Shown here: one piece after another, positions 37,508 to 45,372 of the stretch
How the letters are laid out: each line of letters begins with the position of its first letter
How positions within the stretch are numbered: the first letter of the stretch is position 1
Assembly: GCA_018267965.1 (NCBI GenBank)
Contig: JAFDXK010000001.1
Span: 620,001-684,000 of the forward strand
Direction of reading: 5' to 3'
DNA: 64,000 nucleotides
DNA from: Bacteroidota bacterium
GTDB taxonomy: Bacteria > Bacteroidota > Bacteroidia > Chitinophagales > Chitinophagaceae
Position numbers and translations under genes: made by a program
The notes under the pieces: generated by a model
Database searches by the model: none
The model's input: only the letters and a program-made list of their open reading frames with translations
What the model was told of the DNA's origin: nothing

Positions 37508-37847
37508 TTTAATCTTTTGGTTTTAACGAGATTTACTTAAAAAACTCTCCCAAATGCAATCTTTATTAAGAGCAATCTTGAGAATTGGACGGCAAAGGTA
37601 AGGGAAATATTAATATAAAAGCCAAAAACCAATAGAAAATTACATTATAAGCAACAAGGTGTTCATGAATTGAATACAGTTTTAATGTATAGATTTTTTC
37701 TATACTGTATAAAACACTGGTGATTTTAGTTTTTTGGCAGCGTATCATTATGCCACAATATTGAACCGGTTCAAAAAATATTGTACGCCTAAGCCGAAAA
37801 GCGGTAAACAGAGTAGGCCCTCTATTTTACTTTTAAATCTATTAAAC
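37508..37847. other. Divergent 340-base intergenic region between rplK and a secreted-protein gene
   Basis: No gene is seen. On the minus side a good promoter for rplK is present (37593-37627). On the plus side there are a hairpin GTATAG/CTATAC at 37687-37705 and a 14-base palindrome TTGAACCGGTTCAA at 37761-37774. The palindrome is flanked by ACAATA (37755-37760) and TATTGT (37779-37784), a nested dyad likely to be a regulatory site or RNA hairpin. The open frame leading into the 37848 gene through this stretch is not convincing as coding. Confidence 0.7.
37593..37627 (-). promoter_or_regulatory. Promoter of the rplKAJL operon
   Basis: Minus-strand TTTTTGG, about 22 bases, TACCTTTG (37593-37600), followed by an 85-base leader. 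It fits the Bacteroidota housekeeping promoter. Confidence 0.6.
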
Positions 37848-38153
37848 ATGAAAAAAGGAATGTTCTTAGTATTTATTGCTTTATCACTCATTTCGATGTA
37901 TTCTTTTGCTGCGACAAAAAATGCGATAGGTATAGCAACGAAGAATGGTAAAAAGATTACTTGTCCGCCAGCTCAACAAATATGTTACATTATTTATGGT
38001 GATACAACAGTTATCATTAATACAGACCCTCTTTTAGTTGGTACAGTCGCAAGTGGAATTGCTTTCAAGGATCATGAAACTGGTACACCTATTGACGTAC
38101 AAGATTTGCCAGAAGAGATAGCACCAAATACAGTTGATATTGAATTGCCTTAG
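37848..38153 (+). CDS. Small secreted protein of unknown function
   Basis: 101 residues, starting at the ATG at 37848 because the frame before it lacks a signal peptide and crosses a palindrome. Residues 1-20 form a signal peptide ending SFAA. The mature part has a cysteine pair in ITCPPAQQICYI and a charged acidic C-terminus (DLPEEIAPNTVDIELP). In Bacteroidota small exported proteins of this kind, with a Lys/Ala-rich start and two cysteines, often stand in front of surface-protein genes (the NVEAL type is an example). I cannot place this one in a family. It is the first gene of an AT-rich islet, followed by a terminator-like hairpin. Confidence 0.75.
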   Translation: MKKGMFLVFIALSLISMYSFAATKNAIGIATKNGKKITCPPAQQICYIIYGDTTVIINTDPLLVGTVASGIAFKDHETGTPIDVQDLPEEIAPNTVDIELP

Positions 38154-38164
38154 TGAGAGTTCCC

Positions 38165-38195
38165 AAACAGGCGGTTTTAAATACCGCCTGTTTAA
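38165..38195 (+). terminator. Terminator after the 37848 gene
   Basis: AAACAGGCGGT (38165-38175), seven-base loop, ACCGCCTGTTT (38183-38193): an 11-base-pair stem. It lies between the small secreted protein and the next gene, so transcription may be partly stopped there. Confidence 0.8.
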
Positions 38196-38208
38196 AGTTT
38201 ATAATTAT

Positions 38209-39252
38209 ATGAAATTGTCGAACAGAATTATAGTCTTCATTACAATAATTAGTATAACTACTTTTTATAATAATTGTTATGGCGATGATACTTTATGCTA
38301 TCACACTATTGATAAGAATATTAATACTATTCACGTACAAGATAATTACATTATTCATGATAATATTTATGGTAAATGGTCGATAATTAATACTAAAACC
38401 AATGAAGAATATACATTGAAGCAAACAGATACAATGATTCAAGAGTTATATAAGGTGTATTATCGAGACAGCTTTAATAATAGATACCCTGTCATTAGTG
38501 CTTACATAAATGCAACTCCTTCATTAAAGCCTGTTATTAGTGGGGTACAAAAATGGGATATAAATACAATAGCTATTGTTTATAGTGTAAAAGATTTCAT
38601 ATTGCAGGGAGACGATACTTTACTAATAGGTAGACCTGTAATTGCTAAGTATGATATTGTAAAAAACAAATACATAGGTTTGTATACACTGGATAGCTCA
38701 TTCAAAAAAAGACATTTTTGGTATTTATTTATTCAAAATCAAGAATATTTTGCGCAAGGGTTAAATAGCAAGAACAGATTCTTTTTAGCAAAACTGCGAG
38801 TTAATGAGAAAGAAAAAATTTTTTCCATGAAAGAAGAAAAGCCTTTTCATCAACCCGATAATTACAAAACGATGTCAGTATCGCCTCTAGTAGAGCATAA
38901 TATAACATTAAATAATGGGCTTGCGATTTTCGATTATGATGATAAAATCACAAGACTTGATAACAATCAGTTAATTCAGATACCGTTTGGACCTAAAGTT
39001 CTGAATAAGTATGATTATTATCAAATACGGGATGTTTTTCAGGATAACTTATACTACTATGTACTTTACTTACAGTATAAAGAGATTGTGGCAATGAGAA
39101 TTTCAAAAAGAGGTAATAGTTTGAAAAACATAAAATTGGGAAGTATAGATGAAATCGACAAGTATGGCATAGGTTTTTTTAACAGTGGAAATAATGTTAT
39201 ACTAAAGCCTTTATCGAATAATTGCCTTATTGTGAAGTCTATTAATTATTGA
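38209..39252 (+). CDS. Secreted protein of unknown function in an AT-rich islet
   Basis: 347 residues from the ATG at 38209, which begins a good signal peptide (MKLSNRIIVFITIISITTF, cleavage near YGD). The longer frame from 38134 overlaps the previous gene and the terminator and is rejected. The mature part is rich in short strands ending in aromatic residues, with repeated patterns of about 45-50 residues (KWSIINTKTNEE, KYDIVKNKYIGLY, LAKLRVNEKEKIF). This suggests a beta-propeller like the BF3164/6-bladed type, though I cannot prove it. The DNA is clearly more AT-rich than its flanks, with many TTA, ATA and AAT codons, hinting at recent acquisition or low expression. Confidence 0.7.
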   Translation: MKLSNRIIVFITIISITTFYNNCYGDDTLCYHTIDKNINTIHVQDNYIIHDNIYGKWSIINTKTNEEYTLKQTDTMIQELYKVYYRDSFNNRYPVISAYINATPSLKPVISGVQKWDINTIAIVYSVKDFILQGDDTLLIGRPVIAKYDIVKNKYIGLYTLDSSFKKRHFWYLFIQNQEYFAQGLNSKNRFFLAKLRVNEKEKIFSMKEEKPFHQPDNYKTMSVSPLVEHNITLNNGLAIFDYDDKITRLDNNQLIQIPFGPKVLNKYDYYQIRDVFQDNLYYYVLYLQYKEIVAMRISKRGNSLKNIKLGSIDEIDKYGIGFFNSGNNVILKPLSNNCLIVKSINY

Positions 39253-39283
39253 ATAAATTCTTTACATTTAAAAACTTATTATT

Positions 39284-39697
39284 ATGAAAACTGTCTCATT
39301 TCTAATTGTTTTATTTATTGTAAACGTCAATACTTTGTTTGCAAACGAGTTGTTTATAACTATGAGCCCACTGAATTGTATAACATGTTCTTCAGGAGTA
39401 TATGATTTAGCTCGTGAAAATTCAATTAATATAATTAGCATTGTTTTGGAAAGTAAATACAAAGAAGATTCTACAGAAATAGAAGAAATGTATAGCTTAA
39501 GCAAGTTTCCAAAGATTAAAGTCGTGTTCTCCGATAGTCTGTACAAGCATTTTTCTCATGACAATAATAACCCTGAATTGATAATTGCAGATGCTCGAAA
39601 AGCTGAAATATATCGTAGTTCATTAAAAAGTATAGATATGCGTGCGATACATCATTACTTTCCATTAGAAAAGACTGTAGAAATTTCAAAAAACTGA
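39284..39697 (+). CDS. Small secreted thioredoxin-fold-like protein with a CITC motif
   Basis: 137 residues. Residues 1-20 form a signal peptide ending NTLFAN. The mature part opens with a strand (ELFITMSPLN) leading to CITC at about residues 31-34, followed by a helix, a second strand (INIISIVLE) and later strands (IKVVF, ELIIADARKAEIYR). That order is expected of a thioredoxin-like fold with a CxxC redox site. There is no cis-proline motif I can point to with certainty. It lies 31 bases after the AT-rich secreted-protein gene and shares its base composition, so they are probably one unit. Role in periplasmic thiol exchange is only inferred. Confidence 0.65.
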   Translation: MKTVSFLIVLFIVNVNTLFANELFITMSPLNCITCSSGVYDLARENSINIISIVLESKYKEDSTEIEEMYSLSKFPKIKVVFSDSLYKHFSHDNNNPELIIADARKAEIYRSSLKSIDMRAIHHYFPLEKTVEISKN

Positions 39698-39760
39698 TTT
39701 GTCAAACTCAGACTTTGAAATGATGCTATAATTGGCAATATTTAGGGTACGATAATTAGT

Positions 39761-41461
39761 ATGAACAAAGTCTTCTTAACCCTTATTAGCTGCCTTTTTC
39801 TGGGGCAGGCTTCAGCTCAGTCAATCGATACTATATACTTTGGTGCAAAGTGGGAGAAAATCAATAGCCGGAATGGTGCACACTTTTACAGAGTTACTAA
39901 AAAGCTAGATAATGGGCTTTACAGCATTGGTGATTACTACATCAATGGCAAGTTGCAGATGTCGGGTTTTAAAAAGGATTATGCAGGTGTGGATGGTTCT
40001 ACTAACGAGGGGCAGTTTGTTTACTATGACTCGTTGGGGCATGTGAATGAAGAAGGAGTGTATAAAGCAGGCAAAAAGACAGGAACGTGGAAGTCATATT
40101 ATGATGGTTCGGACAAATTGTACAGTGTTTGTGAGTATGTAGATGGAGAACGTAATGGGGCATACACGGGTTATGATTCTGCATCGGGTATGGTTGAATT
40201 TAAGGGGACACTTGCTAAAGATGCTCCGCAGGGGTTGTGGGAATATTACTATTCCGGTACAACAAGGCCAAAATCAAAAATCAATTTTAAAGATGGTAAA
40301 TTAAACGGTACTGCTGAGTATTATGATTCGGCAACGGGATACCCGATAAAAAAGGGTAACTATGTATTGGATAAGCACGAAGGAGAATGGAGCTATTATT
40401 TTGAAGGCACAAAGCAGATGAGGTCAAAACTCAACTATAAGGATGATGAGATAGATGGTCACGCTCAGTATTATGATTCAGCCAGCGGTAAGCTTCATTC
40501 TGAAGGGAATTTTGAAAAGGGCACAAGAAAAGGGTTGTGGTATTTTTATGAACCTACATCCGGCATAGTCAGAACAACAGAAGACTATACAAATGAAAAT
40601 GATTTTGTTTATACCGAATACGACACAGTAACGGGAAAGAAACCTACATACATTTGTAAATACAGAAACAGAAAAGAAGAAGGCCCGTTTATAGTTTATT
40701 ATCAAGGCTCTGATAAGGTGAAAATAAAGGGAAATTTTGAAGGCGGTCTGGTTGATAATAAGCTGTATTACTACGATTCAGCATCTCAAAAAGTGGTCAA
40801 ACAATCAGAATTCAGAAAGGGAGCGAAAACAGGTACCTGGTATTTTTATGCAGTTGACGGCAGGTTGAAGAGCAAGGAAAATTATAGCGAAGACCAATTG
40901 GATGGCGAACTTGTTACTTACGATTCGATAGGTAATAAGTATGCAATATATAACTTCAGAGGAGGTAAGAAACATGGAAACTGGAAACTGAATTATTACG
41001 GTACTAAACAGGTATGGATAGACTATAATTTCATGGACGACTCTCTGGATGGAAGCCTGCGTACTTATTATAAGAATGGTAAACTGAAGCGCGAAGAGAC
41101 CTACAATTTCGGCAAACTGATAAGTAGCAAGTGTTATTCTGAATCGGGCACTGAGGTGCAATATTTTCCGGTTATTACTAATCCAAAGTTTGAGTCTGAT
41201 GTTATGACATACGTAGGTAACAATTTACGTTACCCTGAAGATGCAAAAGAAAAAGGTATTGAAGGTAAGGTGCTGGTTAAATTTTGGATAAATGAGAGCG
41301 GTACCGTATCTGATGCGGAGGTGTTACAGGGACTTAGTAAGAGCTGCGATGAAGAAGCTATACGAATAGTATCGCAAATGCCACCATGGGAGCCTGCCAC
41401 TATAGATGGTACACCTTATTCAATGTATCAAACGGTGCCCATAGTTTTTTGGGTGCATTAA
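39761..41461 (+). CDS. MORN/YwqK-type repeat protein fused to a TonB C-terminal domain
   Basis: 566 residues. Residues 1-20 form a signal peptide ending ASAQ. Residues about 60-455 contain repeated units of 22-40 residues with the pattern YYDSAxGxxxxxGNFxxGxKxGxWxYYY, MORN-like. At least ten can be counted, for example GVYKAGKKTGTWKSYYDGS, GTLAKDAPQGLWEYYYSG and GNFEKGTRKGLWYFYEPT. The final 90 residues form a TonB C-terminal domain (RYPEDAKEKGIEGKVLVKFWINESGTVSDAEV, CDEEAIRIV). Unlike true TonB there is no cytoplasmic N-terminus before the first hydrophobic segment. It may bind outer-membrane proteins rather than transduce energy. Its end meets the convergent TPR gene with no spacing. Confidence 0.88.
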   Translation: MNKVFLTLISCLFLGQASAQSIDTIYFGAKWEKINSRNGAHFYRVTKKLDNGLYSIGDYYINGKLQMSGFKKDYAGVDGSTNEGQFVYYDSLGHVNEEGVYKAGKKTGTWKSYYDGSDKLYSVCEYVDGERNGAYTGYDSASGMVEFKGTLAKDAPQGLWEYYYSGTTRPKSKINFKDGKLNGTAEYYDSATGYPIKKGNYVLDKHEGEWSYYFEGTKQMRSKLNYKDDEIDGHAQYYDSASGKLHSEGNFEKGTRKGLWYFYEPTSGIVRTTEDYTNENDFVYTEYDTVTGKKPTYICKYRNRKEEGPFIVYYQGSDKVKIKGNFEGGLVDNKLYYYDSASQKVVKQSEFRKGAKTGTWYFYAVDGRLKSKENYSEDQLDGELVTYDSIGNKYAIYNFRGGKKHGNWKLNYYGTKQVWIDYNFMDDSLDGSLRTYYKNGKLKREETYNFGKLISSKCYSESGTEVQYFPVITNPKFESDVMTYVGNNLRYPEDAKEKGIEGKVLVKFWINESGTVSDAEVLQGLSKSCDEEAIRIVSQMPPWEPATIDGTPYSMYQTVPIVFWVH

Positions 41462-43276
41462 TTACAACTCACTATTATCAGGTAATTCTGCCTCTGGCTT
41501 CGCAGCCGGTTTTGGCTTCTTCCTCCAGAATTTGCGGCTGTTGATCCATTCAGCATCTACAAGATGGTGCTCTATCAGGTAGTGTGTAACCTTATGTTCC
41601 AGCCAGTGATGAAAAGGAAGCATAAAGCTAATGATGACCACTTTGATACCCAGCATTTTCCAGGGTTCGTGGTGGGTAATTTCCATTATTTTATGGTCGA
41701 GCAGAAGTATGATAAACTCGAAGAAGAAAATGAAAGAGACAAACCCCATAGAACGTATCAGGAATTTAGGCACCTTGAATGCACCCAACATGATGAGTAT
41801 GATAAATGCGCTGATAATGGTGAATATGATGGCAGTATATTGAATGTTGTGTCTGCGCTCGGTTTCTTTTGCTTCCTGTTCAGCGATTAACTCTCGCTGA
41901 CGTGTTTCATTATCAATTTCCATCAGCAACAAGGCATCCTGTTTTACTGCAGCTTCCTGTCGCCGGGTATATTCTTTATTCAGCGTACTATATTCATAGG
42001 CTTCCTTCAGGTGACCATCAGCATAATTCAATGAGTCCATATAATGACTTGTTTCAATCAGGTAGGGGAGGTAGTCTGCCCTTAATGCATATTGATAGGA
42101 TGAATCCATTTTGGCTTTGGCTAATGCAACGTTGCCTGTACGTAAAAGGAATTGGGAGTATCGTTTATAGAAATTAGAAACATAGATTTTTTGAGATGAT
42201 TTTCTTTCAAGTATTTTTACTTCGGCATCTTTAAAGTATATCATTGCAGAATCAATCCTGCCATTTTCCTCACAGATATAACCTCTGATTCTATAATAGG
42301 AAATGGTATCATTTTTAGCAAGTTTCAGCAATTCTTCAGGATGTTCTTTTGAATAGAAGTCAGATAATTGTTTGAATAACCCGTTTCGGCTTAGGTACGT
42401 TTTATAATTGTCAAATATCTGTAATTGTAATTCCCTGTCATGGTGTAACGTAGCAAAAGCGATTACTATTTTATTTGTTTTGTCGGCATTCAAAGGCTCA
42501 TTATTGTAATAATATTTTTCTGAGAGTTCACACAATAGATTCATGTATGCAGAAGAATCTGTAACCCCTGTCTCATGTAGTAAAGACACCTGTTTTATTG
42601 CATAGTCCCTGGCGCGTTCGTAGTTTTCTATTAACAGGTAGAAATAGGATAGTCTTCTGTAACATTCAAACAATAACTGAACATTCTTGTTTTTCTGTGC
42701 CAGGTATTGCGCATTAAGGAAGTTGCGAAACGCGTCTATCTTATTATTAGTAAGCTCAAGGCACTCACCCCATATCAAAAAGCAGTCAATCTTTAGTAAA
42801 TCATCATTACTAAGTCCTGCATAATAATAAGCCCTGTTAATTTTCTCAAGAGCTGTTTTTGTATCGTTTGATTTGAGAGCTACATTTGCGCCTGCGACGT
42901 AAGCATGGTAAAGCAAATCATTTTTTGCTAATTTGGTGGCAAGAGTCGTAAAGCTTTTTGCATATTCTTCTGCGTTATCACTTTTATAAACAGCATCGTT
43001 GTCAAAGTAGCTTTTATAGGCAAATGCCAGCAATGTATCATTGCTGCTAAATTCAGCCGTTTGTATTGCTAATTCATATATGCTATCTGCTATATTTAAT
43101 TGTTTTTCATTTTGATATTCATGTGCAATCCTCAGCAACAGATCGACCTTCGTTGTAGTTAATTTCTCCTTATTGTATTTACTCCACAAATCATCTACCG
43201 GACTGCCATAGCTATTTATGTAAATTACACTTATTGATAAAATAATATGTATTCGAAGCGTGTTTAATTTAAACAT
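41462..43276 (-). CDS. TPR-repeat membrane protein with a kinase-like layout but no kinase domain
   Basis: 604 residues. Residues 1-24 form a signal peptide. Residues about 30-420 form a tetratricopeptide solenoid (SIYELAIQTAEFS, ALEKINRAYYYAGL, IDSAMIYFKDAEV). A coiled coil rich in Glu/Arg/Gln follows (about 425-475), then three or four membrane helices (about 480-560) and a basic His-rich tail with HHWLEHKVTHYLIEHH. The first part is what Bacteroidota use in TPR-sensor histidine kinases, but the usual His_kinase and HATPase segments are replaced by the membrane helices. It therefore is not a kinase unless it signals by another route. Function unknown. Confidence 0.75.
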   Translation of the reverse strand: MFKLNTLRIHIILSISVIYINSYGSPVDDLWSKYNKEKLTTTKVDLLLRIAHEYQNEKQLNIADSIYELAIQTAEFSSNDTLLAFAYKSYFDNDAVYKSDNAEEYAKSFTTLATKLAKNDLLYHAYVAGANVALKSNDTKTALEKINRAYYYAGLSNDDLLKIDCFLIWGECLELTNNKIDAFRNFLNAQYLAQKNKNVQLLFECYRRLSYFYLLIENYERARDYAIKQVSLLHETGVTDSSAYMNLLCELSEKYYYNNEPLNADKTNKIVIAFATLHHDRELQLQIFDNYKTYLSRNGLFKQLSDFYSKEHPEELLKLAKNDTISYYRIRGYICEENGRIDSAMIYFKDAEVKILERKSSQKIYVSNFYKRYSQFLLRTGNVALAKAKMDSSYQYALRADYLPYLIETSHYMDSLNYADGHLKEAYEYSTLNKEYTRRQEAAVKQDALLLMEIDNETRQRELIAEQEAKETERRHNIQYTAIIFTIISAFIILIMLGAFKVPKFLIRSMGFVSFIFFFEFIILLLDHKIMEITHHEPWKMLGIKVVIISFMLPFHHWLEHKVTHYLIEHHLVDAEWINSRKFWRKKPKPAAKPEAELPDNSEL

Positions 43277-43379
43277 TCCTAAATTTATTAGTATTTGCTG
43301 GATACTAAAATATTGTATCGAAAATTATAAATGCCAATTTATTTTTTATACTTTGGCAGTCCTCTTAAAAATATGTAAT

Positions 43380-43922
43380 ATGAAAAAATTATCCTCTATC
43401 ATGGCTTTATTGGCCATTTTCTTTATGCCCTTAACTCGTAACTATGCTTCAACTCCGGGAACTATTACGATTACAGGTTTTTGGTTAGATGTAGCAACTG
43501 TCAACAGTATGGCAAATGTAGGTGCTACCAATCTCAAAATTTTTGCTGCAACAGATGATGCCGGTAATAATGTTTATGTAATGATTGGTACAGATGCTGC
43601 AGGCAATGCTGTTGGTTCTCAGGCATTTATGTCTAGCACTCGTGGCGTTTGCCCCCCGTCTTGTGAATTCTCCAGCATGGCTGTAAATGGCAATAATGTA
43701 GAAATGTCTATGGCGCAAGGCTATGTAGATAAATATATGAATGCTAATGAGTCAGCTAAAAACTGTGCTAAGTTTACTATGTCAAGCCTTAGCACTATCC
43801 GTACAAATAACACGTATATTAAAGTAACTATCGGTAGCACTGCAACTGCCGTAGGTTACAAAAACGATGGCGCGTCTACAAAAGGTACAGCCAGTGGTAC
43901 TGCCAGTACAGAGGGTATGTAG
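43380..43922 (+). CDS. Secreted protein of unknown function
   Basis: 180 residues from the ATG at 43380; the frame upstream to 43260 overlaps the TPR gene and has no signal. Residues 1-24 form a signal peptide (MKKLSSIMALLAIFFMPLTRNYAS). The mature protein is Ala/Gly/Thr/Asn-rich with four cysteines (CPPSC near 91-95 and one at about 142), likely disulfides, and a Gly/Ser/Thr-rich tail. Its amino-acid make-up is typical of surface or extracellular beta proteins. No family recognised. A strong terminator follows. Confidence 0.75.
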   Translation: MKKLSSIMALLAIFFMPLTRNYASTPGTITITGFWLDVATVNSMANVGATNLKIFAATDDAGNNVYVMIGTDAAGNAVGSQAFMSSTRGVCPPSCEFSSMAVNGNNVEMSMAQGYVDKYMNANESAKNCAKFTMSSLSTIRTNNTYIKVTIGSTATAVGYKNDGASTKGTASGTASTEGM

Positions 43923-43944
43923 AATTTTTCCTGATGATATTTTG

Positions 43945-43969
43945 AATGGGGGCATTGCCCCCATTTTTA
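43945..43969. terminator. Terminator between the 43380 gene and a small membrane-protein gene
   Basis: AATGGGGGC (43945-43953), loop ATT, GCCCCCATT (43957-43965) then T run. It serves convergent genes. Confidence 0.85.
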
Positions 43970-43970
43970 T

Positions 43971-44303
43971 TTAATTAAATATCTTCATCAGCCCGCCAAA
44001 TACAATTAATATACCCAGAGTTGTAAATCCATAGAGAACAATCTCGAAATTGGTATGTGAGTAGGAAGATGTCATAGTAAGTATGCAACTTAAAAGGCAA
44101 ACAACACCACCTATCAGTATCAGTATCAGGCCGGATGAAGTTTTTCGTGCATTCCTGAGGCGTTTTATTTCTGCCATCATTTCCGGCAAACTACGTTCGT
44201 CAAAGCCTCTTTTACCCAGTTCAACTGCTATATCATCGTTGCTCAGACCTTTGTCAAGCCACTCCTTTACTTCCCATTGAATGTTAGTGTTTGATACAGC
44301 CAT
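43971..44303 (-). CDS. Small two-helix membrane protein of unknown function
   Basis: 110 residues. The N-terminal 55 residues are soluble and charged (EVKEWLDKGLSNDDIAVELGKRGF, EIKRLRNARKT), perhaps a helical bundle; the rest has two membrane helices (about 59-77 and 88-106) with a GG-rich first helix. It is a layout seen in many Bacteroidota hypothetical proteins. The stop is two bases past the terminator of the opposite gene. No function is suggested. Confidence 0.7.
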   Translation of the reverse strand: MAVSNTNIQWEVKEWLDKGLSNDDIAVELGKRGFDERSLPEMMAEIKRLRNARKTSSGLILILIGGVVCLLSCILTMTSSYSHTNFEIVLYGFTTLGILIVFGGLMKIFN

Positions 44304-44310
44304 ATTCAGA

Positions 44311-44380
44311 ATTGTATAAACAATATATTGATATTAATGTTAAAAATCAATGATTGTCATCAATTATTGTATATACAATA
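44311..44380. promoter_or_regulatory. Duplicated dyad in the divergent region upstream of the ygiD-like gene
   Basis: ATTGT-ATAA-ACAAT (44311-44324) and ATTGT-ATAT-ACAAT (44366-44379) share the same half-sites and four-base spacing, 55 bases apart. The second extends to a perfect 16-base palindrome at 44365-44380. A further ATTG-TCAT-CAAT lies between them (44353-44364). The pattern is what a dimeric repressor would bind. The controlling protein is unknown. Confidence 0.5.
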
Positions 44381-44437
44381 GTATTATAGCGGCAATCTAT
44401 TGAGCCTGGCATTTGGAAATTGTAATTTTACTAAGCA

Positions 44438-45319
44438 ATGAAGCGCAAAGATTTTCTGAAAATAGGAGCAGCAGCTTTTTTAGCACCAACAGCTATGAAA
44501 TTACAATCTCTTAAGTCGTGGGCAGATGGTCTGCCACATACAGATATAATGCCAGTAATGTTTGTAGGGCATGGCAACCCTATGAATGCTATCATGCGCA
44601 ATGAGTTTCACCAAACATGGCAACAATTAGGAAATGCTTTACCAAAGCCGAAAGCCATACTTTCAGTGTCGGCTCATTGGTTGACAAGAGGCACTTATGT
44701 AACTGCAATGGAAAAGCCAAAAACCATTCATGATTTTGGTGGCTTCCCCAAAGAGTTGTTTGATGCTGAGTATCCTGCCCCGGGTGCACCGGATTTTGCA
44801 AAAGATACTATGAGCCTGATAAAAACGACTGATGTAAAAGATGATTATCAATGGGGATTGGATCATGGTACATGGTCCGTATTATTACCTATGTTCCCTA
44901 AAGCCGATATCCCGGTGTTTCAACTAAGCATAGATTATTCAAAGCCGCCACAATATCATTACGAGCTATCTCAACAGTTAAAGGAATTACGAAGGAAGGG
45001 CGTTTTGATAATGGGTAGCGGCAATATTGTGCACAACCTGGGTATGGTTGATTTTGAAGGGAAGACAACATTCAGTTGGGCATCTGAATTTGACCAAAAG
45101 ATAAAAGGCTATATAGATAACGGCGACCACCAAAGTGTTATTCATTATGATAAATTAGGCAGCATTGCAAGCATGGCGGTTCCTACTAATGACCATTATT
45201 TGCCACTGATGTACACGCTGGGTTTACAGGATAAAAAAGATAATGTCAGTTATTTTAATGATAAAATAGACTTAGGCTCAGTGGCTATGCGCTCTATTTT
45301 ATTAAGTTCGGGTTCATAA
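44438..45319 (+). CDS. ygiD: YgiD family extradiol ring-cleavage dioxygenase with an added leader
   Basis: 293 residues. The core (from about 36) matches YgiD, a class III extradiol dioxygenase: VMFVGHGNPMNAI with the metal-binding His, LSVSAHWLTRG, WGLDHGTWSVL and LIMGSGNIVHNLG. E. coli YgiD opens 4,5-DOPA and similar catechols; the physiological substrate here is unknown. Compared with E. coli there are about 30 extra N-terminal residues, MKRKDFLKIGAAAFLAPTAM, that look like a twin-arginine-type leader with KRKDFLK in place of RRxFLK. So export of a folded metalloenzyme is possible. Dyads upstream suggest regulation. Confidence 0.85.
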   Translation: MKRKDFLKIGAAAFLAPTAMKLQSLKSWADGLPHTDIMPVMFVGHGNPMNAIMRNEFHQTWQQLGNALPKPKAILSVSAHWLTRGTYVTAMEKPKTIHDFGGFPKELFDAEYPAPGAPDFAKDTMSLIKTTDVKDDYQWGLDHGTWSVLLPMFPKADIPVFQLSIDYSKPPQYHYELSQQLKELRRKGVLIMGSGNIVHNLGMVDFEGKTTFSWASEFDQKIKGYIDNGDHQSVIHYDKLGSIASMAVPTNDHYLPLMYTLGLQDKKDNVSYFNDKIDLGSVAMRSILLSSGS

Positions 45320-45372
45320 AATACTTGCACTCAAAATCCCTGAATTCAGAGGCTATTGTTTAATTTAGTGCT

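Noticed and set aside
38134-38208. Extended N-terminus of the 38209 protein
   Set aside because: It overlaps the previous gene and a terminator hairpin and would bury the signal peptide.
43260-43379. Extended N-terminus of the 43380 protein
   Set aside because: It overlaps the divergent TPR gene, lacks a signal peptide and starts before the likely promoter.
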